A DNA stretch of 64,000 bases from Nocardia higoensis. GTDB taxonomy: Bacteria; Actinomycetota; Actinomycetes; Mycobacteriales; Mycobacteriaceae. Of this stretch, positions 1-7,799 are shown in pieces. The notes below the pieces were generated by a model. That model did not search any database and was not told where the DNA came from. It saw nothing but the letters and a program-made list of their open reading frames with translations. A program made the position numbers and the translations under genes. The first letter of the stretch is position 1; each line of letters opens with the position of its first letter. The stretch spans positions 248,001 to 312,000 of the forward strand of contig NZ_JADLQN010000003.1 in NCBI RefSeq assembly GCF_015477835.1, written 5' to 3'.

Positions 1-197
1 CTCCCACCGACGACGCTCCCGCCCTGCATCTGGGCGCGGCGCTGGCACACGTGGCCGCAGCCGCCGGACTCCCCGTCGGTCCCCCACCGCGCCTGGCTCT
101 CGCCCCGGACGGGCACATCGCCCTGGCCGACTACATCGCGGCGGCAGAGCGGAAGTACGGCCGTCCCGTACGCGCCGATCAGGTGCTCCCGGCATGA
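1..197 (+). CDS. Hypothetical protein, C-terminal fragment
   Basis: This frame is open from the window edge for 64 codons and ends in TGA at 195-197. The tail is rich in Ala, Pro and Leu with a mixed helical end, and I recognise no domain in it. Its stop overlaps the start of the CHAT-domain gene in an ATGA arrangement, so the two are probably co-translated. Upstream partners of CHAT proteases often carry the sensing or effector-associated domain, but the part seen here is too short to test that. Confidence 0.6.
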   Translation, partial: PTDDAPALHLGAALAHVAAAAGLPVGPPPRLALAPDGHIALADYIAAAERKYGRPVRADQVLPA

Positions 198-1450
198 CCG
201 CGCGTCCCACCATCATCGTGCGCATGGCCGACGCGGGCGACCTCTACATGTCCTGGCGAAGGTCGGACGATCCCGCTCGCCGCGGCGCGACCGCCCTGCC
301 CGGGGAGGCGGTCGGCGCGGCCGTACGCGCACTCGCCGAAGCACTTCCCGATCCCGCGGTCCCCGGAGCGCTCGAACGATCCCTGACCACCGGCGCTCTC
401 GCGGTCGCCGATCGCGAACACATTCTGGCCCAGCAGCTTTCCCGCGCGCTGATCCCACAGGGGCTCGCCGTGGAACTGCACGACCTGCACACCCGCGGCA
501 TCCGTCCGCACCTGCGTCTGCAACCCTCGCCGCGCGTCGCCCAGGTGCCGTGGGAGATCCTCGCGCCCGACCCCGCCCTGCGGCTGCTCGACATCGCCGA
601 TCTCAGCCTGCTCGCCCCCTCCGGCATCGTCCACGCCCCCACCCGCGCGCCCCGGAGCTGGGCCGCCGATCGCGACCTGCCCGTCGTCGCCGTCCTCGAC
701 CCCCGCGTCCCGGGTTTCCGCGCCGACTCCGCCCTCGGCTCGGTGCTGGGCCGCCTGACCACCCCCACCCCCCTCACCGAACGGGTCGCCGAACACCTTG
801 CCCTGAACCGTCTTCGCCCCGAGGCCGACAACCCCTACCAGGTCTTCCGCCGCACCGACCTCGACCGCGCCTGGCTCTCGGACACCCTGCGCGCGGGCGC
901 GTCCCGCCTGCTCTACGTCGGCCACGTCACCGCCGCCGTCCCCGAATCCGGCCAGAGCGAGAACGCCGAACTCCACCTCGCCTGCACCGCCGACACCACC
1001 GGCTTCGCCGCCCCCCAACGCACCCACCGCCCGCTCTCGGCCAAGGACCTCCTGCTCGGCACCCACACCCTGCGCCCCGACCCCGTCGCAGGCCCCGACC
1101 TGTGGCCGATCCCCAGCCGAGTAGCCCTGATCGCCTGCGAAAGTGGCGGCGACCTGCGCTTCACCGAATCCCTCGGCCTCGTCGCCGCCATGATCCACGG
1201 CGGCGCCGAACTCGTCACCGCCACCCGCTGGCCCCTGCCTACCGATCTGGCCGTCCAGCGCCTCGGCGGCGCCACCCACGCCCTCCCCCTCCAGGACACC
1301 GTCTGCGCCGTCGACGCCGCCCACGATCAGGACGACCCGCTCGCCGATCTGCACAGCCGGCAGCGCGCCCACCTCGACGCCTGGCGCGCCACCGGAGCTG
1401 TCGAGCACTCTCCCCTGCTCTGGTCCGCCCTGGCCACCTTCGCCACCTGA
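194..1450 (+). CDS. CHAT-domain (caspase-like) protein
   Basis: A 418-residue soluble protein. The C-terminal half shows the two catalytic signatures of the CHAT clan of caspase-like peptidases: a hydrophobic strand ending in YVGH (His244) and a second strand ending in IACESGG (Cys315), followed by the typical SLGL..AMIHGGAELVTATRWP segment. The N-terminal half (about 1-220) has no domain I recognise. CHAT proteases are usually activated by a partner and act in conflict or programmed-death pathways. The ATGA overlap with the upstream gene points to that gene as the partner. The family assignment rests on the His/Cys motifs; the biological role is inferred. Confidence 0.75.
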   Translation: MTARPTIIVRMADAGDLYMSWRRSDDPARRGATALPGEAVGAAVRALAEALPDPAVPGALERSLTTGALAVADREHILAQQLSRALIPQGLAVELHDLHTRGIRPHLRLQPSPRVAQVPWEILAPDPALRLLDIADLSLLAPSGIVHAPTRAPRSWAADRDLPVVAVLDPRVPGFRADSALGSVLGRLTTPTPLTERVAEHLALNRLRPEADNPYQVFRRTDLDRAWLSDTLRAGASRLLYVGHVTAAVPESGQSENAELHLACTADTTGFAAPQRTHRPLSAKDLLLGTHTLRPDPVAGPDLWPIPSRVALIACESGGDLRFTESLGLVAAMIHGGAELVTATRWPLPTDLAVQRLGGATHALPLQDTVCAVDAAHDQDDPLADLHSRQRAHLDAWRATGAVEHSPLLWSALATFAT

Positions 1451-1481
1451 ACGATCGCGCACCACCATGCGGCGCCCGTGC

Positions 1482-2285
1482 TCACAAGGCGACAGGTGGC
1501 TCCGAGGCGTATGCCTGATGCAGGAGACTCACCAGCTCATCGGCCGCCCCGAGAGCCTGCTCGCCGATACGCGCCACCGGGATGCCCGGGCTCCACGAGT
1601 TCATCACCACGCCCGCGAGTCCCTCACTCAGGTCCGGTACCCGGATCGCTCGCGTGAGCTGGTCGACGCCGCGAGCGGCGAGTCGCCGTTTCAGGACCCG
1701 CATGGTGATACCGGGGAGAACGGCAGCTTCGGGCCAGATCACCGATCTACCGTCCCAGAACGCGATGTTCCAGATCGTCGCCTCGCTCAGATGCCCGGAG
1801 GCGTCGGTGAACGCAGCGTCGTCGAAGCCCCGTGCGTTCGCGCGGCGCAGGAGCTGGGTCTTCGCCACCTCGCCCACGTGCTTGATATGCGGGAGGTGTC
1901 GCTCGTGCGGGACGACATCGAGCGTCAGCGGCCCGGTCGGCGGCGCGGCCGGGTCCGTGACTCTGATCAGGACGTCGATCTCCACCGGTCCATCGGTCCG
2001 CATGAACTCACCGGGCCGCGAACCGAGAAAGCAGGTGAGGGAGACCTCGGGCGGCGCGGACCTGACGGCGGACGAAAGAAGCCCACGGATCCGTTCGTCG
2101 GGCAGGTGGCGGCCGAAGAGCTCGTCGCTCGCCTCCCGCAGCCGGTCGAGGTGCAGATCGAGCCCGCGCACCGCCCGATCCCGCACCTGCATGGCAGTGA
2201 AGTGCGCGTATCCCGCGAATGCCAGCGGAGCAAGGTCGTCTGCCGTGGCAAGCTGACCGTTGAAGTACGTATGGGAGATCGACAT
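1482..2285 (-). CDS. Class IV aminotransferase-like PLP enzyme
   Basis: A 267-residue protein of the fold-type IV PLP family (branched-chain aminotransferase / aminodeoxychorismate lyase group). It starts with the family-like MSISHTYFNGQ and contains the candidate PLP lysine in HIKHVGEVAK, the glutamate segment SEATIWNIAFWDG and the phosphate-binding PGITMRVLKRR segment. An upstream in-frame extension exists, but the conserved N-terminus and the divergent neighbour favour the ATG at 2283-2285. It is transcribed divergently from a MerR regulator with only 25 bp between the starts, so that regulator probably controls it. Substrate unknown. Confidence 0.75.
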   Translation of the reverse strand: MSISHTYFNGQLATADDLAPLAFAGYAHFTAMQVRDRAVRGLDLHLDRLREASDELFGRHLPDERIRGLLSSAVRSAPPEVSLTCFLGSRPGEFMRTDGPVEIDVLIRVTDPAAPPTGPLTLDVVPHERHLPHIKHVGEVAKTQLLRRANARGFDDAAFTDASGHLSEATIWNIAFWDGRSVIWPEAAVLPGITMRVLKRRLAARGVDQLTRAIRVPDLSEGLAGVVMNSWSPGIPVARIGEQALGAADELVSLLHQAYASEPPVAL

Positions 2286-2310
2286 GCTCGCACCGTAGGA
2301 GTTGACACCA

Positions 2311-2703
2311 GTGACAAGGGCAAGCGCGGACGGTCTGCTCCGGATCGGGGAACTCTCCGCTCGCACCGGTGCCAGCGCCCGGATGCTGCGCCACTACGAG
2401 AGCCAGGGACTCCTTCCCGCGCAACGATCCTCGACCGGGCAGCGATTGTTCGAGAGCACCGCCGTCGAACAGGTGCACTACATCCGCGAACTCCTCGCCG
2501 CGGGCCTGTCCATCCGTGTGATCCGTGAACTGATCGACTGCATCCACGAGCCCGGCCGCATCGAACCTTGCGCCGTCCCCGTCCTTGTCGAACACCTCAG
2601 GGACTACGACGCACGGATCGCCGCGCTCGTCACTACGCGCGATTCGCTGCAGGGGCTCATCGACGCGTCAGTGCCCGCACCGAGCGGGAATCCACCGCTG
2701 TGA
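2311..2703 (+). CDS. MerR-family transcriptional regulator
   Basis: A 130-residue regulator. The N-terminal winged HTH reads RIGELSARTGASARMLRHYESQGLL, typical of MerR proteins, followed by a helical dimerisation segment. A single cysteine (ending EPCAVP) lies in the C-terminal part, so it does not look like a classic two- or three-cysteine metal sensor. A GTG at 2311 sits 9 nt after AGGAG at 2297-2301. An in-frame TTG at 2302 overlaps that Shine-Dalgarno and is less likely. It probably acts on the 25-bp spacer shared with the aminotransferase-like gene. Confidence 0.8.
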   Translation: MTRASADGLLRIGELSARTGASARMLRHYESQGLLPAQRSSTGQRLFESTAVEQVHYIRELLAAGLSIRVIRELIDCIHEPGRIEPCAVPVLVEHLRDYDARIAALVTTRDSLQGLIDASVPAPSGNPPL

Positions 2704-2802
2704 CGCTGCGTGAGTTCCCGAGCCCCCGACCAGTCGACTACGGAACCCTTCCACACCTGACGAAACCCGCGACCGAATCGGCACGTGCCCCGGTCGGTAC
2801 TC

Positions 2803-3600
2803 CTAAGATCCTCCGCGCACGTCCACCGGGTTGACCTCGTCACGCCAGCGGATCGCCGTCTTCAGTTCCTCGAGGTCGTAGCGGGGGCCGGACGAACCGA
2901 CGGTGAAGAGGGTGACGCCCGCGTCGAGGTATGCCTGAGCGTCGTCGAGGCCGGGCCACGGGAGCGAGCGCTCGATGCGCTTGTCGTCGGTGCCGACCTC
3001 GGCGGCGTGCTCGGCCAGGATCCGGTTCTTGCGCGCCAGCGCGTCCAGGTCGGCGAAACTGTGCCAGATATCGGCGTATTCGGCGACCAAGCGCAACGTC
3101 TTGCGTTCACCGCCGCCACCGATGAGGATCGGAATGTCGCGGAGGGGTTGGGGATTCAGCTTGCCCAGGCGCGAGGTGAGGCGCGGCAGAGATTCCTTCA
3201 GCAAAGCCAAACGGCTTCCGGCGGTGCCGAATTCGTAGCCGTACTCGTCGTAGTCCTTCTTGAACCAGCCCGCGCCGATGCCCAGGATGAGCCTGCCGCC
3301 GCTGATGTGGTCGACGGTGCGCGCCATGTCGGCGAGCAGTTCGGGATTGCGGTAGCCGCCGCCGGTCACCAGTGCGCCGATCTCGACGCGCTCGGTCTGC
3401 TCGGCGAAAGCGCCGAGCATGGTCCAGCACTCGAAGTGCGCGCCGTTCGGGTCGCCGGCGAGCGGATAGAAATGATCCCAGTTGAAGACGATGTCCACGC
3501 CCGCGTCCTCGGCTCGCAGCACCGCGTCGCGGATGAGGCCGTAGTCGGGGGCATGCTGCGGCTGGAGCTGAAGTCCGATCCGAACCGGTCGACTCATCAC
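2803..3600 (-). CDS. LLM-class (F420-dependent type) oxidoreductase
   Basis: A 265-residue luciferase-like monooxygenase-fold protein. It shows the LLM pattern IGLQLQPQHAPDYGLIRDAVLRAEDAGVD near the N-terminus, DHFYPLAG, and DHISGGRLILGIGAGWFKKDY in the middle, which is the usual flavin/F420 phosphate-binding region. In mycolic-acid actinobacteria most such proteins use F420, but the cofactor cannot be proven here. The start may be GTG at 3600 or the ATG one codon later. The substrate is unknown. Confidence 0.78.
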   Translation of the reverse strand: MMSRPVRIGLQLQPQHAPDYGLIRDAVLRAEDAGVDIVFNWDHFYPLAGDPNGAHFECWTMLGAFAEQTERVEIGALVTGGGYRNPELLADMARTVDHISGGRLILGIGAGWFKKDYDEYGYEFGTAGSRLALLKESLPRLTSRLGKLNPQPLRDIPILIGGGGERKTLRLVAEYADIWHSFADLDALARKNRILAEHAAEVGTDDKRIERSLPWPGLDDAQAYLDAGVTLFTVGSSGPRYDLEELKTAIRWRDEVNPVDVRGGS

Positions 3601-3690
3601 AAGCCCTTCCTGGTCGATGCAGCTGATCCGGGCCGAGACTACCGGCAGGATGGGCCCGGCACCGTCGGACTACGCGAGGAGAATCACGCG

Positions 3691-4143
3691 ATGACCACAG
3701 AGGCGAGGTACCTGCGCAACCAGGCCGTTGTCACCGGGCTGATCAACGCGATCGTCAACCCGCTGATCGAATGGTGGTCGCGTCGCGGGGAGGGCTGTCA
3801 GCCACTGTGGGGCAGCGAGGGTGCGGTGGTGAACCTCGTCGTGACATCGCTCGTGCTGTCGGTGCTGGTGGCGGTCATCACCGGATACAGCGCGTGGCGC
3901 AGGCCCGCCGCCCAGCGGGTGCGCACGGGCTGGTTCACCCGGTTGCCCGGTTGCTCCTGGCGTCTCGGATTGCTGCTCGGGGCCGGGGCGGGCGCGGGGA
4001 TCGTCGTCGTGGCAGGGCTGCTCGATCTGCTCGGACTCACCTGCGTGACGCTGACGCAGATGCTCGTTGTCAAAGCCGTCTATTGCGGCGTGCTCGGCTT
4101 CGCCGTGGCACGCTGGACCATCCTGCGGCAATGGGCAGGATGA
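3691..4143 (+). CDS. Small integral membrane protein
   Basis: A 150-residue protein with about three hydrophobic segments: one near residues 50-70 (VVNLVVTSLVLSVLVAVIT), one near 95-115 rich in Gly/Ala/Val, and one near the C-terminus. Between them is a basic loop with RRPAAQRVR. The start is ATG at 3691 behind GAGGAGA. No family is recognised. It is divergent from the LLM oxidoreductase and followed 48 bp later by the hydrolase, which has its own leaderless-type promoter. Confidence 0.6.
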   Translation: MTTEARYLRNQAVVTGLINAIVNPLIEWWSRRGEGCQPLWGSEGAVVNLVVTSLVLSVLVAVITGYSAWRRPAAQRVRTGWFTRLPGCSWRLGLLLGAGAGAGIVVVAGLLDLLGLTCVTLTQMLVVKAVYCGVLGFAVARWTILRQWAG

Positions 4144-4179
4144 TCCAGCGGTTCCGAGAAGCCGAACTGCAACGTGTTC

Positions 4180-4185
4180 TAGTGT
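4180..4185 (+). promoter_or_regulatory. -10 element for a leaderless start
   Basis: TAGTGT lies six bases before the ATG at 4192. This matches the TANNNT hexamer and spacing seen before several other starts in the window, so transcription probably begins at or next to the start codon. Confidence 0.45.
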
Positions 4186-4191
4186 GGCGCA

Positions 4192-5043
4192 ATGGACGTG
4201 ACCTACGAGGGAACCCAGAGGGAAATCACCACCAACAAAGGGGTGCTCCGCTATCACGAAGCAGGCGAGGGTCCTCCGCTGCTGCTGTTGCACGGTTCCG
4301 GGATCGGAGTCAGCGGGTGGCGGAACTATCGAGGGAACCTGGCAGTCTTCGCCGAACACTTCCACTGCTACATCCTCGAGTTCCCCGGGTTCGGCGTGAG
4401 CGAACCCGTCGGCGGGCATCCTGTGCTGACGGCGGGATCGTCGGTGATCCGCTTCATGGACGCACTGGGTATCGAATCGGCCGCGATGATCGGCAACTCG
4501 ATGGGCGGGGTCGTGGGAACCAATGTGGCCATGAAGCATCCCGAGCGAGTGAGCAAGCTCGTCACCATCGGCGGAGTGGGTCCGAACATCTTCAGCCAGC
4601 ACCCGAGTGAGGGCACACGCCTGTTGCAGGACTTCGCCGACGGGCCCAGCCGCGACAAGCTGGTGCGCTGGCTCGAGGCCATGGTCTATGACCGCGCGAT
4701 GATCACCGAGGAGCGGATCGAGGAACGTTGGGCAGGCGCCGAAGATCCGGAGTCCCACCGGACGCTGGCCGCGATGTACGGCTCGAAGGCGTTCGAGGCG
4801 CAACAGCAGGCGATGGCCGATTCCGGTGCGCCGCCGTACTGGTCGATGATGGGCAAGGTGACGTGCCCGACCTTGCTGACATGGGGGCGCGACGACCGGC
4901 AGTGCCCGCCCGACATGGCGATGCTCCCGATGCGGATGATCCCCGACGCCGAACTGCACATCTTCCCCAAGTGCGGCCACTGGGTGATGATCGAAGCCAA
5001 GCAGGCATTCGAGCGAGTGGCCCTCGAGTTCCTGCTCCGGTGA
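4192..5043 (+). CDS. Alpha/beta hydrolase, C-C hydrolase type
   Basis: A 283-residue protein of the BphD/MhpC/HsaD-like group. It shows the oxyanion region LLLLHGSGIG, the nucleophile elbow GNSMGG (Ser103), an acid in TWGRDDRQCP (Asp234) and the catalytic histidine in KCGHWVMIE (His263). Length and motif spacing fit meta-cleavage product hydrolases of aromatic or sterol-ring degradation. No ring-cleavage dioxygenase is nearby, so the substrate is open. There is no Shine-Dalgarno; the ATG follows a TAGTGT -10 element by six bases. Confidence 0.8.
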   Translation: MDVTYEGTQREITTNKGVLRYHEAGEGPPLLLLHGSGIGVSGWRNYRGNLAVFAEHFHCYILEFPGFGVSEPVGGHPVLTAGSSVIRFMDALGIESAAMIGNSMGGVVGTNVAMKHPERVSKLVTIGGVGPNIFSQHPSEGTRLLQDFADGPSRDKLVRWLEAMVYDRAMITEERIEERWAGAEDPESHRTLAAMYGSKAFEAQQQAMADSGAPPYWSMMGKVTCPTLLTWGRDDRQCPPDMAMLPMRMIPDAELHIFPKCGHWVMIEAKQAFERVALEFLLR

Positions 5044-5195
5044 CACGAGGATCACCGGCGGAATGTCCCGACGTGTTCGTGTCCCGGGCTGGTCCGCTCG
5101 CCCGACGCGAACCCGGTGGCGTCGTCTAGAGTCCCCCCGACCCCTGTAACTCGGATCGTCCGGCACGTTCCTGCCGGTGAAGGGAATGATCTGCC

Positions 5196-6266
5196 GTGGC
5201 TACGGTTACCTTCGAGCGCGCTACCCGGCTCTATCCGGGGGCGAGCAAGCCCGCTGTCGACGAACTGGAACTGGAGATCGCCGACGGCGAGTTTCTGGTG
5301 CTGGTCGGTCCGTCCGGATGCGGAAAATCCACCTCGTTGCGGATGCTGGCCGGGCTGGAGGAGGTGAACGGGGGGCGCATCCTGATCGGCGACAAGGACG
5401 TGACGCACGTCGAGCCGAAGGAGCGCGATATCGCGATGGTGTTCCAGAACTACGCGCTCTACCCGCACATGACGGTGGCCGAGAACATGGGCTTCGCGTT
5501 GAAGCTGGCCAAGGTCGCCAAGGCCGAGCGGGAGCAGCGGGTGCGCGAGGCGGCCAAGCTGCTGGATCTGGAGCCGTATCTGGATCGCAAGCCCAAGGCG
5601 CTCTCGGGCGGTCAGCGCCAGCGCGTGGCGATGGGGCGGGCGATCGTGCGTCAGCCGCAGGTCTTCCTGATGGACGAGCCGCTGTCGAACCTGGACGCGA
5701 AGCTGCGCGTGCAGACCCGCACGCAGATCGCGCAGCTGCAGCGTCGGCTGTCGACCACCACCGTCTACGTCACCCACGATCAGGTCGAGGCGATGACGAT
5801 GGGCGATCGGGTCGCAGTGCTCAAGGACGGGCTGTTGCAGCAGTGCGCCAGTCCGCGCGACCTCTACCGCGATCCCGCCAACGCCTTCGTGGCCGGGTTC
5901 ATGGGCTCGCCCGCGATGAACATGTTCACGCTGCCGGTCGAGTACGGCGCGGTGGCGCTGGGCGGTTTCCGGCTGCCTGTGCCGCGTTCGGTGACCGACG
6001 CGGCGGGGCCGAACCTGATCGTGGGCATCCGCCCCGAGCATTTCGAGCTCGGCGGGTCCGGTATCGAGATGGAGATCGACGTGGTCGAGGAACTCGGCTC
6101 CGACGCCTACGTCTACGGCCGTACGCTCGGCGACGGGCCGGGGGTGACGATCGTCGCTCGCGCGGACTGGCGCAACCCGCCCGCCAAGGGTGATCGCCTG
6201 TTCCTGTCGACCGCTCCCGAGCGCACCTACTTCTTCTCGCCGGAGGACGGCCGCCGCCTGCACTGA
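5196..6266 (+). CDS. sugC: Sugar ABC transporter ATP-binding protein (SugC/MalK type)
   Basis: A 356-residue ABC ATPase. It has Walker A GPSGCGKST (from about residue 38), the Q-loop in VFQNYALYPHM, signature LSGGQRQR, Walker B VFLMDEPLSNLD and the H-loop VTHDQ. A C-terminal TOBE-like regulatory domain carries the GIRPEHF motif, as in MalK/UgpC/SugC. It is probably the ATPase of the LpqY-SugA-SugB importer at 14.8-18.1 kb, which lacks its own ATPase gene. It could also serve other CUT1 importers. The start is GTG at 5196 with GAAGGGA upstream. A strong hairpin follows the gene, so it is transcribed alone. Confidence 0.8.
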   Translation: MATVTFERATRLYPGASKPAVDELELEIADGEFLVLVGPSGCGKSTSLRMLAGLEEVNGGRILIGDKDVTHVEPKERDIAMVFQNYALYPHMTVAENMGFALKLAKVAKAEREQRVREAAKLLDLEPYLDRKPKALSGGQRQRVAMGRAIVRQPQVFLMDEPLSNLDAKLRVQTRTQIAQLQRRLSTTTVYVTHDQVEAMTMGDRVAVLKDGLLQQCASPRDLYRDPANAFVAGFMGSPAMNMFTLPVEYGAVALGGFRLPVPRSVTDAAGPNLIVGIRPEHFELGGSGIEMEIDVVEELGSDAYVYGRTLGDGPGVTIVARADWRNPPAKGDRLFLSTAPERTYFFSPEDGRRLH

Positions 6267-6288
6267 CGGCACTCCGACGGCACACTGC

Positions 6289-6323
6289 GGGCCGTACCAC
6301 CGGATCACCCGGAGGTACGGCCC
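6289..6323 (+). terminator. Intrinsic terminator-like hairpin after sugC
   Basis: A perfect 10-bp inverted repeat with arms GGGCCGTACC (6289-6298) and GGTACGGCCC (6314-6323) around a 15-nt loop, 22 bp after the stop codon. There is no U-tract, as is usual in high-GC actinobacteria. The same arms recur at 9013-9042. Confidence 0.7.
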
Positions 6324-6398
6324 GCTCCGCTCTTCAGCTCTCGTCCTCTTCTCGCACCGACACGCTATCCGGCCACGCCGAGCAATCCCAGGCGGCGG

Positions 6399-6503
6399 AT
6401 GGCAGATCTGAAAGTGGCACTGAAGAACGCTGGACTACGGATTCCACCACCCAGCAAGAAGGAGCAGCGCGCACTGCGCCGCACATCCATGGAAGGAGCG
6501 TGA
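6399..6503 (+). CDS. Possible 34-residue small protein
   Basis: ATG at 6399 opens 34 sense codons, rich in Lys and Arg with a central PPPSKKEQ segment. The TGA at 6501-6503 overlaps the GTG of the next gene in a GTGA arrangement, and the last codons contain a GGAAGGAG that would serve as that gene's ribosome-binding site. That layout suggests a small coupled gene, but its own Shine-Dalgarno is weak. It may be only the leader of the next gene. Confidence 0.3.
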   Translation: MADLKVALKNAGLRIPPPSKKEQRALRRTSMEGA

Positions 6504-7122
6504 GTTCATTGATCTGGGTTGTGACCTTGCGCTATGACCTGACGGATATCGACCTGACCACACTCGGCGCCTGGGAGGATGCTCTCGCCGAGGTCGACGC
6601 GTCGACCGGGCGGATTCCGGATATCGCCGCGACCTTGACGGTCTACGTCGAGGCGGAAGGCGCCGTCGAGGCGGTCGGGTGGCCGCCTCGATCGCGGGGC
6701 CTGTCACCCGCCGGAGTCCGATGGCGGTGGAGGCCGTCGATGAGCAGACACATCTCGACCAGGCGGACCAGCCGAATCTCCCTCGACTGGTCTCCGCGGC
6801 GGAGGTCGCCGATCAACTGGGGATTTCCCGGCAGCGCGTGCATCAGCTACAGAGCACCGCAGGCTTTCCCGAGCCGCTGTATCGGTTGCGGACCGGTCCA
6901 GTCTGGGACGCCCGCGCGATCGAGGCGTTCGCCACCAGATGGGATCGGCGACCGGGGCGTCGAGCCTCGGATACACGCGACGAAGAGACTCCGCGCGTGT
7001 CCGAACTCCGGATCTCCGACGCGAGGTCCACGCCCTTTAGACGATTCATCGCCGATGCCACCTCGCCGTCTCGAGAGCCCGACTCGACCGGAGCGGCGGC
7101 CAGGCGGGTGCGGAAGTCATAG
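6500..7122 (+). pseudogene. Frameshifted HTH-domain protein
   Basis: Two adjoining frames read as one protein. The first (GTG 6500 to about 6676) starts MSSLIWVVTLRYDLTD and keeps normal composition until GAVEAV. From about 6679 the next frame continues with VAASIAGPV and an HTH/excisionase-like region (SAAEVADQLGISRQRVHQLQ) followed by GPVWDARAIEAF. After the switch the first frame becomes Arg/Ser-rich nonsense. Restoring one G in the G run at 6677-6679 joins the parts into roughly 207 residues. It may be a real disruption, a sequencing error, or less likely programmed frameshifting. The HTH half resembles helix-turn-helix modules of AlpA/MerR-like proteins. Confidence 0.55.
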
Positions 7123-7151
7123 CCGACAACACCGGCACCCCACACCACGCG

Positions 7152-7178
7152 GGCCGCATCCCACTCCGGGTGCGGCCG
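7152..7178. terminator. Hairpin between converging genes
   Basis: GGCCGCATCCC and GGGTGCGGCC form a stem with one bulge around ACTCC. It lies between the end of the frameshifted HTH gene and the end of the oppositely oriented HxlR gene, so it can serve both. Confidence 0.5.
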
Positions 7179-7188
7179 CTGTCGTTGT

Positions 7189-7686
7189 TCAGTGGCTGCG
7201 GCGCGTGCGCAGGTAGTCCTCGTTCACTCGGACGCCGAGTTCTTCCAACTCGATCTGCTTGCCGGTCGCGCTGCGCACCTCCACGCGGACAGGCGCGCCG
7301 GTCGCCGCTTCGACGAGTTGCAGCGGCGGCGGGCCGGGCTGCAGGTAGGTGTCGCCCCACTGCATGAGGGCGAGTACGGCGGGGAGCAGGTCGCGGCCCA
7401 TCGGGGTGAGGATGTATTCGTGCCTGGTCCGTTTGCCTTCCTCGCGATACGGGCGCTTCTCCAGCAGGCCCGCCTCGGTCAGCTTGCGTAGTTGCGCGGC
7501 GGCCGCGGCGGGGGTGATGCCGACGCGGGCGGCGAAGCCGTCGAACCGGCGGGTGCCGTAGTAGGCCTCGCGCAGGATGAGGATGGCCGAGCGGCTGCCG
7601 ACCAGGTCCATCGCCTTGGCGATCGAGCATTCGTCGGTCTTCCACGCGCTCAGATCCGCCAGTGGGCCTTCCATCACCGCTGCCAT
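7189..7686 (-). CDS. HxlR-family transcriptional regulator
   Basis: A winged-helix regulator of about 165 residues. The family hallmarks are visible: a cysteine before helix 1 (KTDECSIAKAMDLVGSRSAILILREAYYGTRRFDGF), then GITPAAAAAQLRKLTEAGLLEKRPY and the wing RTRHEYILTPMGRDLLP. A C-terminal extension of about 60 residues follows. Starts at 7698, 7695 and 7686 are possible, none with a clear ribosome-binding site; I use the third ATG. It is divergent from the thiolase gene, with a long palindrome between them that is a good candidate for its operator. Confidence 0.8.
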   Translation of the reverse strand: MAAVMEGPLADLSAWKTDECSIAKAMDLVGSRSAILILREAYYGTRRFDGFAARVGITPAAAAAQLRKLTEAGLLEKRPYREEGKRTRHEYILTPMGRDLLPAVLALMQWGDTYLQPGPPPLQLVEAATGAPVRVEVRSATGKQIELEELGVRVNEDYLRTRRSH

Positions 7687-7720
7687 GAGGCACATCATAC
7701 AAATATCTGACTTGAGCCGA

Positions 7721-7748
7721 CTATATCCAGACGATAGTCTGGCTATAG
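7721..7748. promoter_or_regulatory. Palindromic operator between HxlR and thiolase genes
   Basis: A 28-bp near-perfect palindrome: 12 of 14 base pairs match about a centre at 7734/7735, with core arms CCAGAC and GTCTGG and outer TATA arms. It lies 52 bp before the thiolase ATG and just upstream of the HxlR starts. HxlR proteins bind such sites as dimers. The assignment is inferred from position and symmetry. Confidence 0.6.
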
Positions 7749-7799
7749 GAAAGTCGAGTCAGGCTGCGTGGTCCGACTCGCGGTTCGAAGGAGAACCCC

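Noticed and set aside
179..1468. A minus-strand frame opposite the CHAT gene
   Set aside because: Gly/Ala/Asp-rich shadow frame; the plus strand holds clear CHAT catalytic motifs.
3670..5166. A 498-codon minus-strand frame
   Set aside because: It covers the membrane protein and the alpha/beta hydrolase on the opposite strand and has no recognisable domain.
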